This document shows positions 33,640-42,416 of a stretch of 64,000 nucleotides of DNA, piece by piece. Source of the DNA: Litoreibacter roseus (GTDB lineage Bacteria > Pseudomonadota > Alphaproteobacteria > Rhodobacterales > Rhodobacteraceae); contig NZ_BLJE01000001.1 in NCBI RefSeq assembly GCF_009811795.1, positions 186,001 to 250,000 of the forward strand, given 5' to 3'. Within the stretch, counting starts at the first letter, position 1. Every line of letters begins with the position of its first letter. The notes under the pieces are model-generated. The model did no database searches and was not told the DNA's origin. It saw only the letters and a list, made by a program, of their open reading frames with translations. Position numbers and translations under genes: made by a program.

Positions 33640-35190
33640 TCATTGTGGAAATCCAGCCTCTTGCATCATTTCTAAATAGTGTTTCAGGTCGGAGTTCTTC
33701 AAAAACGGTTCACTTCGTGCAGCATGAGATATAGTAATTTGCGGCTTCGCTTCCAATACATATGAGCGTGCGGCTTCCAACTTGTCAGGCTCGCTCAGCA
33801 TCGCGTAGGCCATAGCCAAAAGCACATAAGTGCCAGTCGTCTTTGGCGTCCTCGTCTCCAATATTTCGGCGGCGACCTGATACCGTCCCGCCATAAGATG
33901 GGCAAACGCAAAATCCCACAAATACCAGCCAGGATAGCGCGGATTTACTTCCATGGCATTCTCAATGAACGCGATTCCCTTGTCCGGTTCGCCCGCGTAA
34001 GTCAGCGCCCATCCTAGATGTACAAGCATTTCAGCATTATGTGGGTTGAGTTCAATTGCCTTTTCATAAGCCGCAATCGACAGGTCATGGCGGCGCTGGT
34101 AGAGGCGCACCGCTGCAAGCGTCCAGTAGCCATATGGGTCATGTGGGTCAATTTCTATCGCTTGTTGTGCGCGTTGATCTGCATAAAAAAGCGAGAGTTG
34201 CGGATTATCGCCCCAGTCGTTTCTAAAGTGCTGAAGATGAGCCCAACCTGCGTAAGCATGCGCCCTACCATACAACGGATCGATCTCGACCGCGGTATCA
34301 AACGCGTCGATCGATAATTTGGTTTCTTCCTCGCGATAGGACTCAAAAAGAACCAAGCCTTCTAGAAAATGATCGTAGGCAGTCAGGCTCGCAGTCGGCA
34401 GCCGCTGGACGCGTGTTAACTCGGCTGCGCGCAACTCACTCAAAGCGCCATCAACGGGTCCGATGAGACGCACAACCTCGGTTACAACCTCATTTTGTAA
34501 AATGAGCAATTGCTCTTCCGGTGCCTCGAACCGATTGGCCCAGATAATTTCCGAACTATCTGCCCAATACAATTGGGCATTTACACGTACGACATCACCT
34601 TCCCATCGTATGTCGCCAGAGAGGATGTATCGGGCATCCAATTCGTGTGCCATATTTTGGATGGAAATACCTTCCTCAGCGTACCCGAATGTTGTGTCTG
34701 CAGCAAAGACAAGCAGCGTGCTAAAGTTCGACAAATCGGTGACAAGATCACGCGCAATTGCTGAAGCAAAGGAAAGTTTTTTCTCATCATCTGATGCTAC
34801 TTCGAACGGATAAACTGCAATCGAAGGAAGTCCGGTGCGTAACGGAATAGCAGGTATATCGAAGTTGGTGGCCCGCGCATTTTGTCGATCAAAGGTGATG
34901 TAAAAAAGTAAAAGACTAGAGACCACCGCCAGAAAGATAGCTGTTAACCAGCGACGTTTACCTTTAGGCAACTTCGCCGATTCAGGCGGGTCTGATGTCT
35001 GTATGCCAATCAGCTGAAACAATTGCACTTTGGTTTTGACGTCTAGCTTCCTGTAAATACTGTTTACATGCGTGCGAACAGTTGCTGGCGATATACACAG
35101 CTTTTCGGCGATTTCTTTGTGGCTCAGGCCGTTCGCGTAGGCCCGCGCGATTTCGCGCTCCCTTGCGGTCAATGACGACATTGTTTGCAT
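33640..35190 (-). CDS. LuxR-type membrane-bound regulator with TolB-like and TPR domains
   Basis: A 516-residue protein in order: a LuxR/GerE helix-turn-helix at residues 5-60 (LTAREREIARAYANGLSHKE, IAEKLCISPATVRTHVNSIY), a TM helix at about 82-99 (LTAIFLAVVSSLLLFYITF), a TolB-N/FlgO-like domain (120-250; LPSIAVYPFEVASDDEKKLS, ARYILSGDIRWEGDVVRVNA) and TPR repeats (270-490; DAFDTAVEIDPLYGRAHAYA, AYEKAIELNPHNAEMLVHLG). This is the CadC/adenylate-cyclase-like layout with the OmpR winged helix replaced by a LuxR domain. It is divergent from the small gene at 35433, which is a likely target together with 35899. Confidence 0.85.
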   Translation of the reverse strand: MQTMSSLTAREREIARAYANGLSHKEIAEKLCISPATVRTHVNSIYRKLDVKTKVQLFQLIGIQTSDPPESAKLPKGKRRWLTAIFLAVVSSLLLFYITFDRQNARATNFDIPAIPLRTGLPSIAVYPFEVASDDEKKLSFASAIARDLVTDLSNFSTLLVFAADTTFGYAEEGISIQNMAHELDARYILSGDIRWEGDVVRVNAQLYWADSSEIIWANRFEAPEEQLLILQNEVVTEVVRLIGPVDGALSELRAAELTRVQRLPTASLTAYDHFLEGLVLFESYREEETKLSIDAFDTAVEIDPLYGRAHAYAGWAHLQHFRNDWGDNPQLSLFYADQRAQQAIEIDPHDPYGYWTLAAVRLYQRRHDLSIAAYEKAIELNPHNAEMLVHLGWALTYAGEPDKGIAFIENAMEVNPRYPGWYLWDFAFAHLMAGRYQVAAEILETRTPKTTGTYVLLAMAYAMLSEPDKLEAARSYVLEAKPQITISHAARSEPFLKNSDLKHYLEMMQEAGFPQ

Positions 35191-35432
35191 TTTGGCACCT
35201 CAATTAAAGAGTGCATTGATCGGATATATATCAAAAATACGCCGAACTACGTAGGGAAAATACAGCAATTGCACGATGTATCCCGCGCTCAATCGATACA
35301 AGCATAAACAAATGACGTCTGCCTGATGCCTCTTGTTTCGTCAGGATGGCTACATGGCCGGCGTCAGGTCTTTGGGCGCTCAATTTGTCACATAGATCAC
35401 TATCAATTCTCATTCAAACATAGGAGGCCAAG

Positions 35433-35822
35433 ATGGCCAAATTACTCGATCGAAGTTTTGGAGCGATAGAAAAAAAGAGTGTCGCGCAATTGAACGAGCT
35501 GCTGCGTCAAAAACCAACTGAGCGCATGAAAGTCATGAAAGCACTTGAGCACGATTTAGTTACAGCACTCGGCGTCTTGTTTGATGTCAAAGACGAACAA
35601 ATTGAGGCGTTACGCGATCTTCAATTGACCGGCATGGATCGTGTCGTGTCGCGCGCAGTTTCAGAGGCGTTGCGCCGTGGGTATGATGTGGAATTTCGGA
35701 CCGAAGCTGCCGGCGAAAACGACCCGCCAGTCAATCTTCGCCTAGAGGTTGACTCTCAACGACCCAGTGCGGCGCACCGCCCGAAGGTAACTGTAATCGT
35801 TTGGTGCATTTGCAGGTTCTGA
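35433..35822 (+). CDS. Hypothetical small protein
   Basis: A 129-residue protein. The first 75 residues are helical and charged (DRSFGAIEKKSVAQLNELLR, RMKVMKALEHDLVTALGVLF, DEQIEALRDLQLTGMDRVVS) and the rest is less ordered, ending in HRPKVTVIVWCICRF with a C-x-C. GGAGG lies 6 bases before the ATG. I recognise no family. It is divergent from the LuxR-TolB-TPR regulator with 242 bases between, and the next gene begins 76 bases downstream, so both may be co-regulated. The end of this frame (from about residue 108) could also be affected by a frameshift. Confidence 0.55.
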   Translation: MAKLLDRSFGAIEKKSVAQLNELLRQKPTERMKVMKALEHDLVTALGVLFDVKDEQIEALRDLQLTGMDRVVSRAVSEALRRGYDVEFRTEAAGENDPPVNLRLEVDSQRPSAAHRPKVTVIVWCICRF

Positions 35823-35898
35823 CTTTGGCAACTAACCGTCCTCGTCCAAAACTTCGAGGATATACTATACAATTCGTCTTTTTGAATCGGAGAGTTAA

Positions 35899-36210
35899 AT
35901 GGCTATTCGTATGAAACAATTCACTATTCATTTTGATCCCGAAACCGGGGGCGTTAGAACCGGACAAACCACGGTGAATTTTAATGAAAATATCAAAGAA
36001 GCAAACGCGGTACTAAAGGGATTCGAGGCGCGTTTTACATCACCTGGAAGTGATCGCGATATTCGTCAGATACACATTGATTTGGATGTCACCTCAGTTA
36101 CCCAACACGCTGTCAATGTGAAGGCTGATTTTGGCCTTCGTGACGCGTCTGGGAATTTCGATGATGCTTATGCAGGATTTGTACAAGGCGTTGTCATCGC
36201 AGAGCATTGA
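35899..36210 (+). CDS. Hypothetical small beta-rich protein
   Basis: A 103-residue protein with strands such as MKQFTIHFDPETGGVRTGQT, RDIRQIHIDLDVTSVTQHAV, NVKADFGLRDASGNFDDAYA, GFVQGVVIAEH, suggesting a beta-sandwich. There is no signal peptide and no cysteine. GGAGAG is 6 bases before the ATG. A clear rho-independent terminator follows nine bases after the stop, so this closes the transcription unit that begins at 35433. No family recognised. Confidence 0.65.
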   Translation: MAIRMKQFTIHFDPETGGVRTGQTTVNFNENIKEANAVLKGFEARFTSPGSDRDIRQIHIDLDVTSVTQHAVNVKADFGLRDASGNFDDAYAGFVQGVVIAEH

Positions 36211-36218
36211 TTAAGGGA

Positions 36219-36250
36219 GCGCGCGGGGTGTGCCCCGCGCGCGTCATCTT
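36219..36250 (+). terminator. Rho-independent terminator
   Basis: GCGCGCGGGG (36219-36228), loop TGTG, CCCCGCGCGC (36233-36242): ten perfect pairs, then GTCATCTTTT. It lies directly after the 35899 gene. The following bases to 36508 show no gene. Confidence 0.85.
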
Positions 36251-36508
36251 TTGATGATGCTCCAACCGTGTTTGGCTTATGGTTATAAGTGCGCTGATAA
36301 ATAAAACTTTCTAGATTTAGTGAACTCGCCGAGACCGCACCTCTTTTTTCTTGGTTCACTTGCGAAAAAATTTTAGAAGAAACGGTCTTATCGACGAAAA
36401 AAGAACGCCGCGCGCAACTTTTGAATGTCCAGGAAAACTGCAAGTCTGTCATCTGAATCGCCCGAATGCCACAGCATCGACCAAAGAGGAGTGGGCAAAA
36501 CTTGGTGG

Positions 36509-37848
36509 TCAAGCCGCCATTTTTGAGATGGTCAGTCTCCCATCAAGGACTGCAACCCATGTGACGGCAACACGATGCGCTCCAATCGGAGACCACCTCA
36601 TGCGCCGACGTTTTCCCATTCGGGCTTTGCCAATATCGTCGGCACAGCCTTCTGCGCGGGATGATGAGGTGTCGAGGCCAATTCGATGTCGACGACCATA
36701 GTTTGTCAGTGGATCAAAATTGCTGGACAGGTAAGTGTAGAGCTCTTGAGATCGCGCCTTGCTGCCGCGTGGAGTTCTCTGGTTTCGGCACGAGACCGGT
36801 CGCAGTCGATTGTGAGAACCTTGGGGTGTGTGGCGGCGGTGATCACCTTCCTGTGCCAAAGGTCCCAACGCAGTATTTCTACTGAGCGTCTAAAAAGCTG
36901 CTGCGATCCCGCGAAACCCCGTGTTTGCAAAAGCCCTTTCACCGCATTCTCGATGTGCTTTACCCGCATCGAGATATACCACCAGTTGAGAATGTGGGTA
37001 ATCGGACCTTTGACGGCGCGTCGCACCAGATTTGGCAGGGCTGGCTCCCCACCTGAAATCACCGTCACCTTGCTTTGGCCGTCCTAACCTTGCATCGACA
37101 AGCCATTTTGCAACTGCTCGGCGGGAGACTTCGCTGCCTGTTGCACAAGACCAAAGCGTCGGCTCATGTTGGGGTTCTCGTTCTTGTCAACCACGACATT
37201 AATGTGTCGCTTCTGGAATTCGGGTCGGCATCGGATATCAGCGCCATCCAGAAAAACGCTCAATGGAGGCGATGTGACATTGGCGCTTATTTCAATTTTT
37301 GCAGCGTTGGTCGATCCAAGCGGCTCGGCAACGCGCCCCAAACGATTGCGAATTGTCGTGTTAAGCTGGAGCGCACATGGCAGAAATGGTTTCCATCAGC
37401 CGTGCTGCTTCCCGAAACGAATGTCGTGATCCGAGTTCTGCCTGGAGACGCTGAAGTTCTGGTGTCGCGCGTTCAGAGTACCGTTCGGAAAGCGGCGATT
37501 GCAACACAGGACCCATTCTACCAGCGGCGGCTTCGCAGGAGCGTTGGCGAAGATGTAGTGCGTTTACGCGAAACTGGCTATACAGCGTGTCCAGACTGCG
37601 GCCCCGATTATCGTGGATCGCCCGCCGTTTTCCGCACGCGCTGCAATTTCTCTTCGCATCGAGCACTTCGTCAATCTGGTCTTGTAAAACCACTTCCTGC
37701 AGCCGTTTCAGAAAACTCTTGGCCTCACAAAGGCGTATACCAAGATTTTCCGATCCAGCGTCCTCAATCGGGCGACAAATATGCCCACATCGTGCGTCCG
37801 CCCTTTACCGTCTTCAAATACCGTCTCAAGAAAAATTCGCACTTCCAT
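36509..37848 (-). pseudogene. ISKra4 family transposase, multiply broken
   Basis: The minus strand carries the pieces of one transposase in order: EVRIFLETVFEDGKGRTHDV (from ATG 37848), then after a shift VVLQDQIDEVLDAKRNCSAC, GRVAEPLGSTNAAKIEISAN, VSRRFGLVQQ-type region and KSPAEQLQNGLSMQG followed by TAG for the expected Trp. Then come KVTVISGGEPALPNLVRRAV, THILNWWYISMRVKHIENAV, and, after another shift, SSSRAEGCADDIGKARMGKR, RRMRWSPIGAHRVAVTWVAV, which is the normal C-terminus, stopping at 36509. At least three frameshifts and one nonsense codon are present. The left end lies next to a truncated AraC-like gene, which the element probably cut. Confidence 0.85.
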
Positions 37849-37904
37849 GATGGACTTCGTCTGGTTCCAAAAACCTCATGCTATCACATCGACCACGAAC
37901 TTTT

Positions 37905-38074
37905 GCCCACTCTCTCCCGCAGATCGACCTCGACCCGACCGGGCGGAAGCGAAGTCACGCGCCATCCCGTGGGATTGCAGGTCTGCGCTTCCGGCGTCAG
38001 ATGCGGAACGTAGGAACCTTCGTCGCCGGAATATGCAGGACGAAGTTGTCGTTGCTTTTGCTGCTCGACGTCAC
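37905..38074 (-). pseudogene. Truncated second AraC-type regulator (N-terminus only)
   Basis: A GTG at 38074 overlaps the stop of the intact AraC gene (CGGTGACG) and starts SSSKSNDNFVLHIPATKVPT. After a one-base shift the frame gives HLTPEAQTCNPTGWRVTSLP, PGRVEVDLRER. This matches, piece by piece, the N-terminus of the neighbouring AraC protein (SDDYVFHIP, YLTPRGHVCETLGLTAMAMP, PGRVDVRLEVDR). It is thus a tandem paralogue, coupled to the first gene, whose 3' part was removed where the ISKra4 element begins (about 37850-37905). Confidence 0.75.
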
Positions 38075-38931
38075 CGCATCTCCTTCGGACTGATGCCGTA
38101 GCGGGCTCGAAACAGCCGGGTCATATGGCTGTGGCCGGAGAATCCGCTTTTGTGTGCGATTTGGCTGAGCGATAGGCGCTGGTCGGCCAGCAGGATGCGC
38201 GCGCGCTCTAGACGGCGCTCGCGGATATAGGCGAAGACGGGCTGGCCCATCGTGGTGCGGAACGCGGACTGAAACCAAGAGGGCGACATGGCGGCGACGG
38301 CAGCGATCTCAGCGACCGACAGATTGTCTCCAAGGTGCGCCTCGATGTGGTCAATGGCACGGGCAATGCGGGGGGCGGTGCCCTTGGTCGAGACCTCGCG
38401 GCACGGGGGCGTCAGCGTCCGTGCGAGCATCGCGATGGCGAGACCCTGGACGTACAGAGGGTCGGGCGGGCCGAAGCGGAGGTGGCGGATGGAAAGGACG
38501 GCGAGTTGAGCGATTTCGGGATCCTGCCCCGCGCGCAGTTCACCGTCAAATACAGCCAGGCCATCGAGCGCCTCGGCAGCGAGCGAGGTCGCTGCCTTCG
38601 GATCGATCTCGACAAGATACTCCCAGTTTGGATTTCTGCACACAAGGTCGAGATCGCCCGGCGAGTAGAAAATCTGCCGGGCGCCTAGGTCGGCGGTTGC
38701 AATCTCGTTTCGACCGCAAAAGCGGAAACGGGTGATTTCGTCCGGGCCAAAGGGCAGGACGTTGAGGCCGATGCGGTCGACCTCAAGGCGAACATCGACA
38801 CGTCCGGGTGGCATGGCCATAGCCGTGAGGCCGAGCGTTTCGCACACATGGCCGCGCGGGGTCAGGTAGTTGACGACCGACCCAACGGCACCGGGGATAT
38901 GGAACACATAGTCGTCGGACTTATCGGCCAT
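38071..38931 (-). CDS. AraC family transcriptional regulator
   Basis: The 286-residue protein has an N-terminal cupin-like sensor part (VNYLTPRGHVCETLGLTAMA, ADLGARQIFYSPGDLDLVCR) and a C-terminal AraC double HTH (ARAIDHIEAHLGDNLSVAEI, AAVAAMSPSWFQSAFRTTMG, LADQRLSLSQIAHKSGFSGH, HMTRLFRARYGISPKEMR). It is divergent from the molybdenum hydroxylase operon with 282 bases between the starts, so it is the probable activator of that operon. The stop overlaps a truncated paralogue downstream. Confidence 0.9.
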   Translation of the reverse strand: MADKSDDYVFHIPGAVGSVVNYLTPRGHVCETLGLTAMAMPPGRVDVRLEVDRIGLNVLPFGPDEITRFRFCGRNEIATADLGARQIFYSPGDLDLVCRNPNWEYLVEIDPKAATSLAAEALDGLAVFDGELRAGQDPEIAQLAVLSIRHLRFGPPDPLYVQGLAIAMLARTLTPPCREVSTKGTAPRIARAIDHIEAHLGDNLSVAEIAAVAAMSPSWFQSAFRTTMGQPVFAYIRERRLERARILLADQRLSLSQIAHKSGFSGHSHMTRLFRARYGISPKEMR

Positions 38932-39062
38932 AACTTCCCGGCCTCCTTCCTCTGCACAACACCAATATTAAATTGTATGCAATCAAGTACAATCCGACCT
39001 TGGCATGCATTACCGCGCTCATTCCAGCAACCACAACAGTAGCCTCGTGACAGCATACCGTA

Positions 39063-39076
39063 CCCTGGTGCCAGGG
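39063..39076. promoter_or_regulatory. Palindrome in the araC/molybdenum hydroxylase intergenic region
   Basis: CCCTGG-TG-CCAGGG is a perfect six-base inverted repeat 137 bases before the hydroxylase start and 131 bases before the AraC start. It is a candidate binding site; AraC proteins normally prefer direct repeats, so another regulator is possible. Confidence 0.35.
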
Positions 39077-39213
39077 CGTGCAGGTCCCGCGCGCTACTTG
39101 GTACCCGGCGGGATGCCGACAATAGTGACAGGGTTCTGGTTTCTCGTGCCTGCGAGGATTGCCATGTCTGCGTCAAGGACAGGCACCAAACCCTAGCCAA
39201 AGGAGCTTGCGCA

Positions 39214-39672
39214 ATGACTGACTTTACGCTGAACGGAGAGGCCGCCTCCGTCGATGCCGATCCAACCACGCCACTGCTGTGGATCATCCGTGAGCGGGTG
39301 GGTCTCACTGGCACAAAGTACGGTTGCGGCGTCGGCGCATGTGGGGCCTGCACTGTGCATATCGACGGTCAACCCGTGCCGTCCTGCTCGCTGCCACTCT
39401 CGGCCGCCGAGGGCGCCGAGATTACCACGATCGAGGGGCTGTCGCTGGACGGTAGCCATCCGGTCCAGCAAGCGTGGGTTGAGGTGGACGTGCCGCAATG
39501 CGGCTATTGCCAGTCGGGTCAGATCATGGCCTGCGCGGCAATGATCCGCGACGTCCCTGATCCGACCGACGCAGACATCGACGCCTATCTCGCGGGCAAC
39601 CTTTGCCGGTGTGGGGTTTACAATCGTATCCGCGTGGCCGCCAAGCGCGCCGCCGAAATCGCACGCGGCTGA
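39214..39672 (+). CDS. (2Fe-2S)-binding subunit of a molybdenum hydroxylase (isoquinoline 1-oxidoreductase/aldehyde oxidase type)
   Basis: A 152-residue protein with two iron-sulfur clusters: the plant-type ferredoxin motif in KYGCGVGACGACTVHIDG with the later PVPSCSLPL, and the second cluster in VPQCGYCQSGQIMACAAMIR and GNLCRCGVYNRIRVA. It passes electrons from the molybdopterin subunit to an acceptor. AAAGGAGC precedes the ATG. There is no signal peptide, while the partner has a Tat signal, so it is probably exported as a complex with it. The order small subunit, large subunit, cytochrome c is typical for periplasmic members of this group. Confidence 0.93.
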   Translation: MTDFTLNGEAASVDADPTTPLLWIIRERVGLTGTKYGCGVGACGACTVHIDGQPVPSCSLPLSAAEGAEITTIEGLSLDGSHPVQQAWVEVDVPQCGYCQSGQIMACAAMIRDVPDPTDADIDAYLAGNLCRCGVYNRIRVAAKRAAEIARG

Positions 39673-39683
39673 GGGGAGAAATC

Positions 39684-41819
39684 ATGGATATCGACACTTC
39701 CCGCCGCTCCTTCCTGACCGGGGCCGCCGCCGCGCTCACCGTGCCGCTGGCTCTGCCGGCCGCCGCCCAGATGACCGAAGCCCTGATGCCGGAACTGGCG
39801 CGCTGGCCCGACAGCTACCTGCGGATCGATGCGGATGGCATCGTCACATGCATCTTGCCGACGTGCGAAATGGGACAGGGCACGCATACCGGCCAAGCGA
39901 TGATCCTCGCTGAGGAGTTGGGCGCGGACCTTTCGACCATTCGCATCGAGATGCCAACCCAACCCTCGGAGCCCTTCCGGCTGCCCTTTGGCCAGATGCG
40001 GTCTGTGGGATCCTACGGCATCCGGTTCTTCCACGATCCCATGCGGCGAGCCGCAGCACAGATGCGCCTGATGCTTGTGCAGGCCGCCGCCGACCAGTTA
40101 GGCGTACCCAAGAAATCGTTGCAGGCGAGAAACGGCATGATTGTGCACGAAGGCACCGACCGTGCCATCCCCTTCGCCGACCTCGTGCAGGCCGCGCGCA
40201 TGCTTCCCGTGCCGGAGCCGGAACTACTTCCCGAGGAGGAGCGCACGCTGACGGGCACGGACGTACCCCGCCTCGATACACCCGCGAAGACGCGCGGCGA
40301 GGCTATATACGCTATCGACGTGACCCTGCCCGACATGGCCTATGGCGCGGTGCGGTTGGCTCCGGTCTTCATGGCCGACGTCGCGTCCATGGACCCGGCT
40401 AGCGTTCTTGACATGCCGGGTGTGATTGCTGTGACACAGGTTCCGCGCGGCGCCGTCGTGGTGGCCGAATCGTGGTGGCAGGCCAAGCAGGCCGCCGACG
40501 CGCTCGACATCACCTTTACCCAAACGGCCGGCGACACGCTGGACCAGGCGACGCTTGAAGCGCGCATCGCCGAAGGTCTGTCGCGCGAGGACGTGCCCGA
40601 AACCCTCACACGCGGCGATCCCGCGGGCGTCCTCGAGGCGGCGGAAACGGTAGTGGAAGCCGACTATGCCGTGCCACTGCTCGCGCATGCGTGCATGGAG
40701 CCGGTGAACTGCACCGCTCAAGACACAGGCGATCGGGTCGAGCTTTGGGCCGGGACGCAAGGCCACGACTGGAAGCGCATGATGCTGGAGCGCGAGCTTG
40801 GCATTACCGCGGACCAGCTATTCATCAACACGACCTTTCTGGGCGGCGGCTTCGGAAGGAAGACGTGGCACCACGACGCTGTGCAGGCCGTGCTCGCTTC
40901 GCGCGCTGTGGACGGTCGGCCGGTAAAGGTGATCTGGTCGCGCGAGGACGACACCGCTTTTGGCATGTACCGCCAGACCATGCAGGCCCGTTTCCGTGGC
41001 GCGGTGGATAGCGACGGACGCATTACCGCGATGACCGTACGCGTCGCCGGCCCGCAGATGGGCGCAGCCATCGTGCAGGAGAATAACATGGACCCGTTCT
41101 CGCTGCTTGGGCTCGTGGATCAGCCCTATGCGGTTCCGAACTACGCGGTCGATCACGCGGTCGTTGACATCCCCGTGCCGCTCTCGGCATGGCGCGCCAT
41201 CGCGACCAGCTTCACCGGCTACTGGATGGAGAGCTTCATTGACGAGTTGGCCGATGCCGCCGGGATGGACCCTGTGGCCTTCCGTCTCCTGAATTTGCCA
41301 GAGGATAGCCAAGCCCGCCCTGTGCTGGAGCGCGCAGCCGCCATGGCGGGCTGGGACCAGACCCCGCCGGAGGGCGTTTATCGCGGCGTGTCGGTCGTGG
41401 GCTCCTATAACAGCATGGTCGCTCAGGTGGCCGAGGTGGCGATGGTAGGCGAGGGCGATGACGCTCGGGTGACGGTGCCCCGCGTCTTCGCGGCCATCGA
41501 TTGCGGCCGCGCGATCCACCCCGGCCAGGTCGAGACGCAGATCCAAGGATCCGTCATCGACGCGCTCGGTCCAGTGCTGCGCGCCAAGATCACGTTGGAA
41601 GGCGGTGCGGCGGTGCAGTCGAACTACACCGATTACCAACTCGTGCGGATCGACGAGGCGCCCGCGGTCGCCGTCGAGATCGTGGACACTGGTGCCTCCT
41701 TGGGCGGCGTGGGCGAGCCGGGCGTGCCGCCGCTCGCAGGCGCGGTGTGCAACGCAGTCTTCGCTGCTACGGGCCGCCGCATTCGCGCGTTGCCCCTCGC
41801 CGATCACGGCCTGGCCTGA
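39684..41819 (+). CDS. Molybdopterin-binding subunit of a periplasmic xanthine dehydrogenase-family enzyme
   Basis: The 711-residue protein begins with a Tat signal (SRRSFLTGAAAALTVPLALP, cut after PAAAQ), chosen with the ATG at 39684 and GAGGGGAGAA before it. Molybdopterin-cofactor landmarks include MGQGTHTGQAMILAEELGAD, GGGFGRKTWHHDAVQAVLAS and, at the end, GASLGGVGEPGVPPLAGAVC with the catalytic glutamate (GEPG). FAD is absent, so electrons go through the 2Fe-2S subunit to the cytochrome. Members oxidise aldehydes or N-heterocycles such as isoquinoline; the substrate cannot be fixed from the sequence. It starts 11 bases after the small subunit and overlaps the cytochrome gene by one base. 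Confidence 0.92.
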   Translation: MDIDTSRRSFLTGAAAALTVPLALPAAAQMTEALMPELARWPDSYLRIDADGIVTCILPTCEMGQGTHTGQAMILAEELGADLSTIRIEMPTQPSEPFRLPFGQMRSVGSYGIRFFHDPMRRAAAQMRLMLVQAAADQLGVPKKSLQARNGMIVHEGTDRAIPFADLVQAARMLPVPEPELLPEEERTLTGTDVPRLDTPAKTRGEAIYAIDVTLPDMAYGAVRLAPVFMADVASMDPASVLDMPGVIAVTQVPRGAVVVAESWWQAKQAADALDITFTQTAGDTLDQATLEARIAEGLSREDVPETLTRGDPAGVLEAAETVVEADYAVPLLAHACMEPVNCTAQDTGDRVELWAGTQGHDWKRMMLERELGITADQLFINTTFLGGGFGRKTWHHDAVQAVLASRAVDGRPVKVIWSREDDTAFGMYRQTMQARFRGAVDSDGRITAMTVRVAGPQMGAAIVQENNMDPFSLLGLVDQPYAVPNYAVDHAVVDIPVPLSAWRAIATSFTGYWMESFIDELADAAGMDPVAFRLLNLPEDSQARPVLERAAAMAGWDQTPPEGVYRGVSVVGSYNSMVAQVAEVAMVGEGDDARVTVPRVFAAIDCGRAIHPGQVETQIQGSVIDALGPVLRAKITLEGGAAVQSNYTDYQLVRIDEAPAVAVEIVDTGASLGGVGEPGVPPLAGAVCNAVFAATGRRIRALPLADHGLA

Positions 41820-42223
41820 TGAAGACGGAGAGCCGCATTATGCCTTTCGCGAACGCCACCCGCCTCCTGTCCCTGATCCTCCCCTTGTTCGCCGTACAGC
41901 AAGCAGGGGCGCAGGAGGCGGGCGGCGACCCGATGGCGGGCGAGGCACTCTGGCCCCGCTGCGCCGGATGCCATGCCCTTACCGAGCCTCGCAACGGCGC
42001 GGGGCCGCATCTCGTCGGTCTCCTCGGGCGCGAGGCAGGCAGTGTCGAGGAGTTCCGCTACTCCCCGGCCTTGGCCGACAGCGACATCGTCTGGGACGCG
42101 GAGAGTCTGCGCGCCTACATCCTAGATGCACGCACGGTCGTTCCCGGTACGCGCAAGGCCGGCGTTCTGACTGATACGCAGGACGTCGCGGACGTCGTCG
42201 CCTTCCTCCTGCAGAGCGAATGA
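41819..42223 (+). CDS. Periplasmic c-type cytochrome
   Basis: A 134-residue protein with a signal peptide (MPFANATRLLSLILPLFAVQ, A-G-A-Q end) and one heme site RCAGCH. In class I cytochromes of this kind a Met in a segment like PGTKMAF supplies the distal ligand; here the segment reads VVPGTRKAGVLTDTQDVADV and no Met follows the heme site, so the sixth ligand is unclear. The start at 41819 overlaps the hydroxylase stop (TGATG); an in-frame ATG at 41840 would also give a signal. It is the likely electron acceptor of the hydroxylase. Confidence 0.85.
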   Translation: MKTESRIMPFANATRLLSLILPLFAVQQAGAQEAGGDPMAGEALWPRCAGCHALTEPRNGAGPHLVGLLGREAGSVEEFRYSPALADSDIVWDAESLRAYILDARTVVPGTRKAGVLTDTQDVADVVAFLLQSE

Positions 42224-42416
42224 GTGCAACGGTCGACACGCATTGTCTTTCTTTGACCGCGCGCACGTATCATCTACAAGGGCGCAGATTCGGACGGTCT
42301 CAAAGGGGCACCGCCCGACGGTGGGCGCGCTGGATCCGATAGGCGGATCGGTGGACCGAAGGGCGCGATGACACGGAATGCCACGCGAACTGGGCCAAGC
42401 CGGTTCACCGTCGTAT

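Noticed and set aside
35433-35822. RiPP precursor with helical leader and Cys-rich tail.
   Set aside because: No maturation enzyme or exporter gene lies nearby, and two cysteines at the very end are not enough evidence.
36251-36508. Possible gene or further transposase sequence between the terminator and the ISKra4 end.
   Set aside because: No frame in either strand gives a recognisable segment; left as unassigned.
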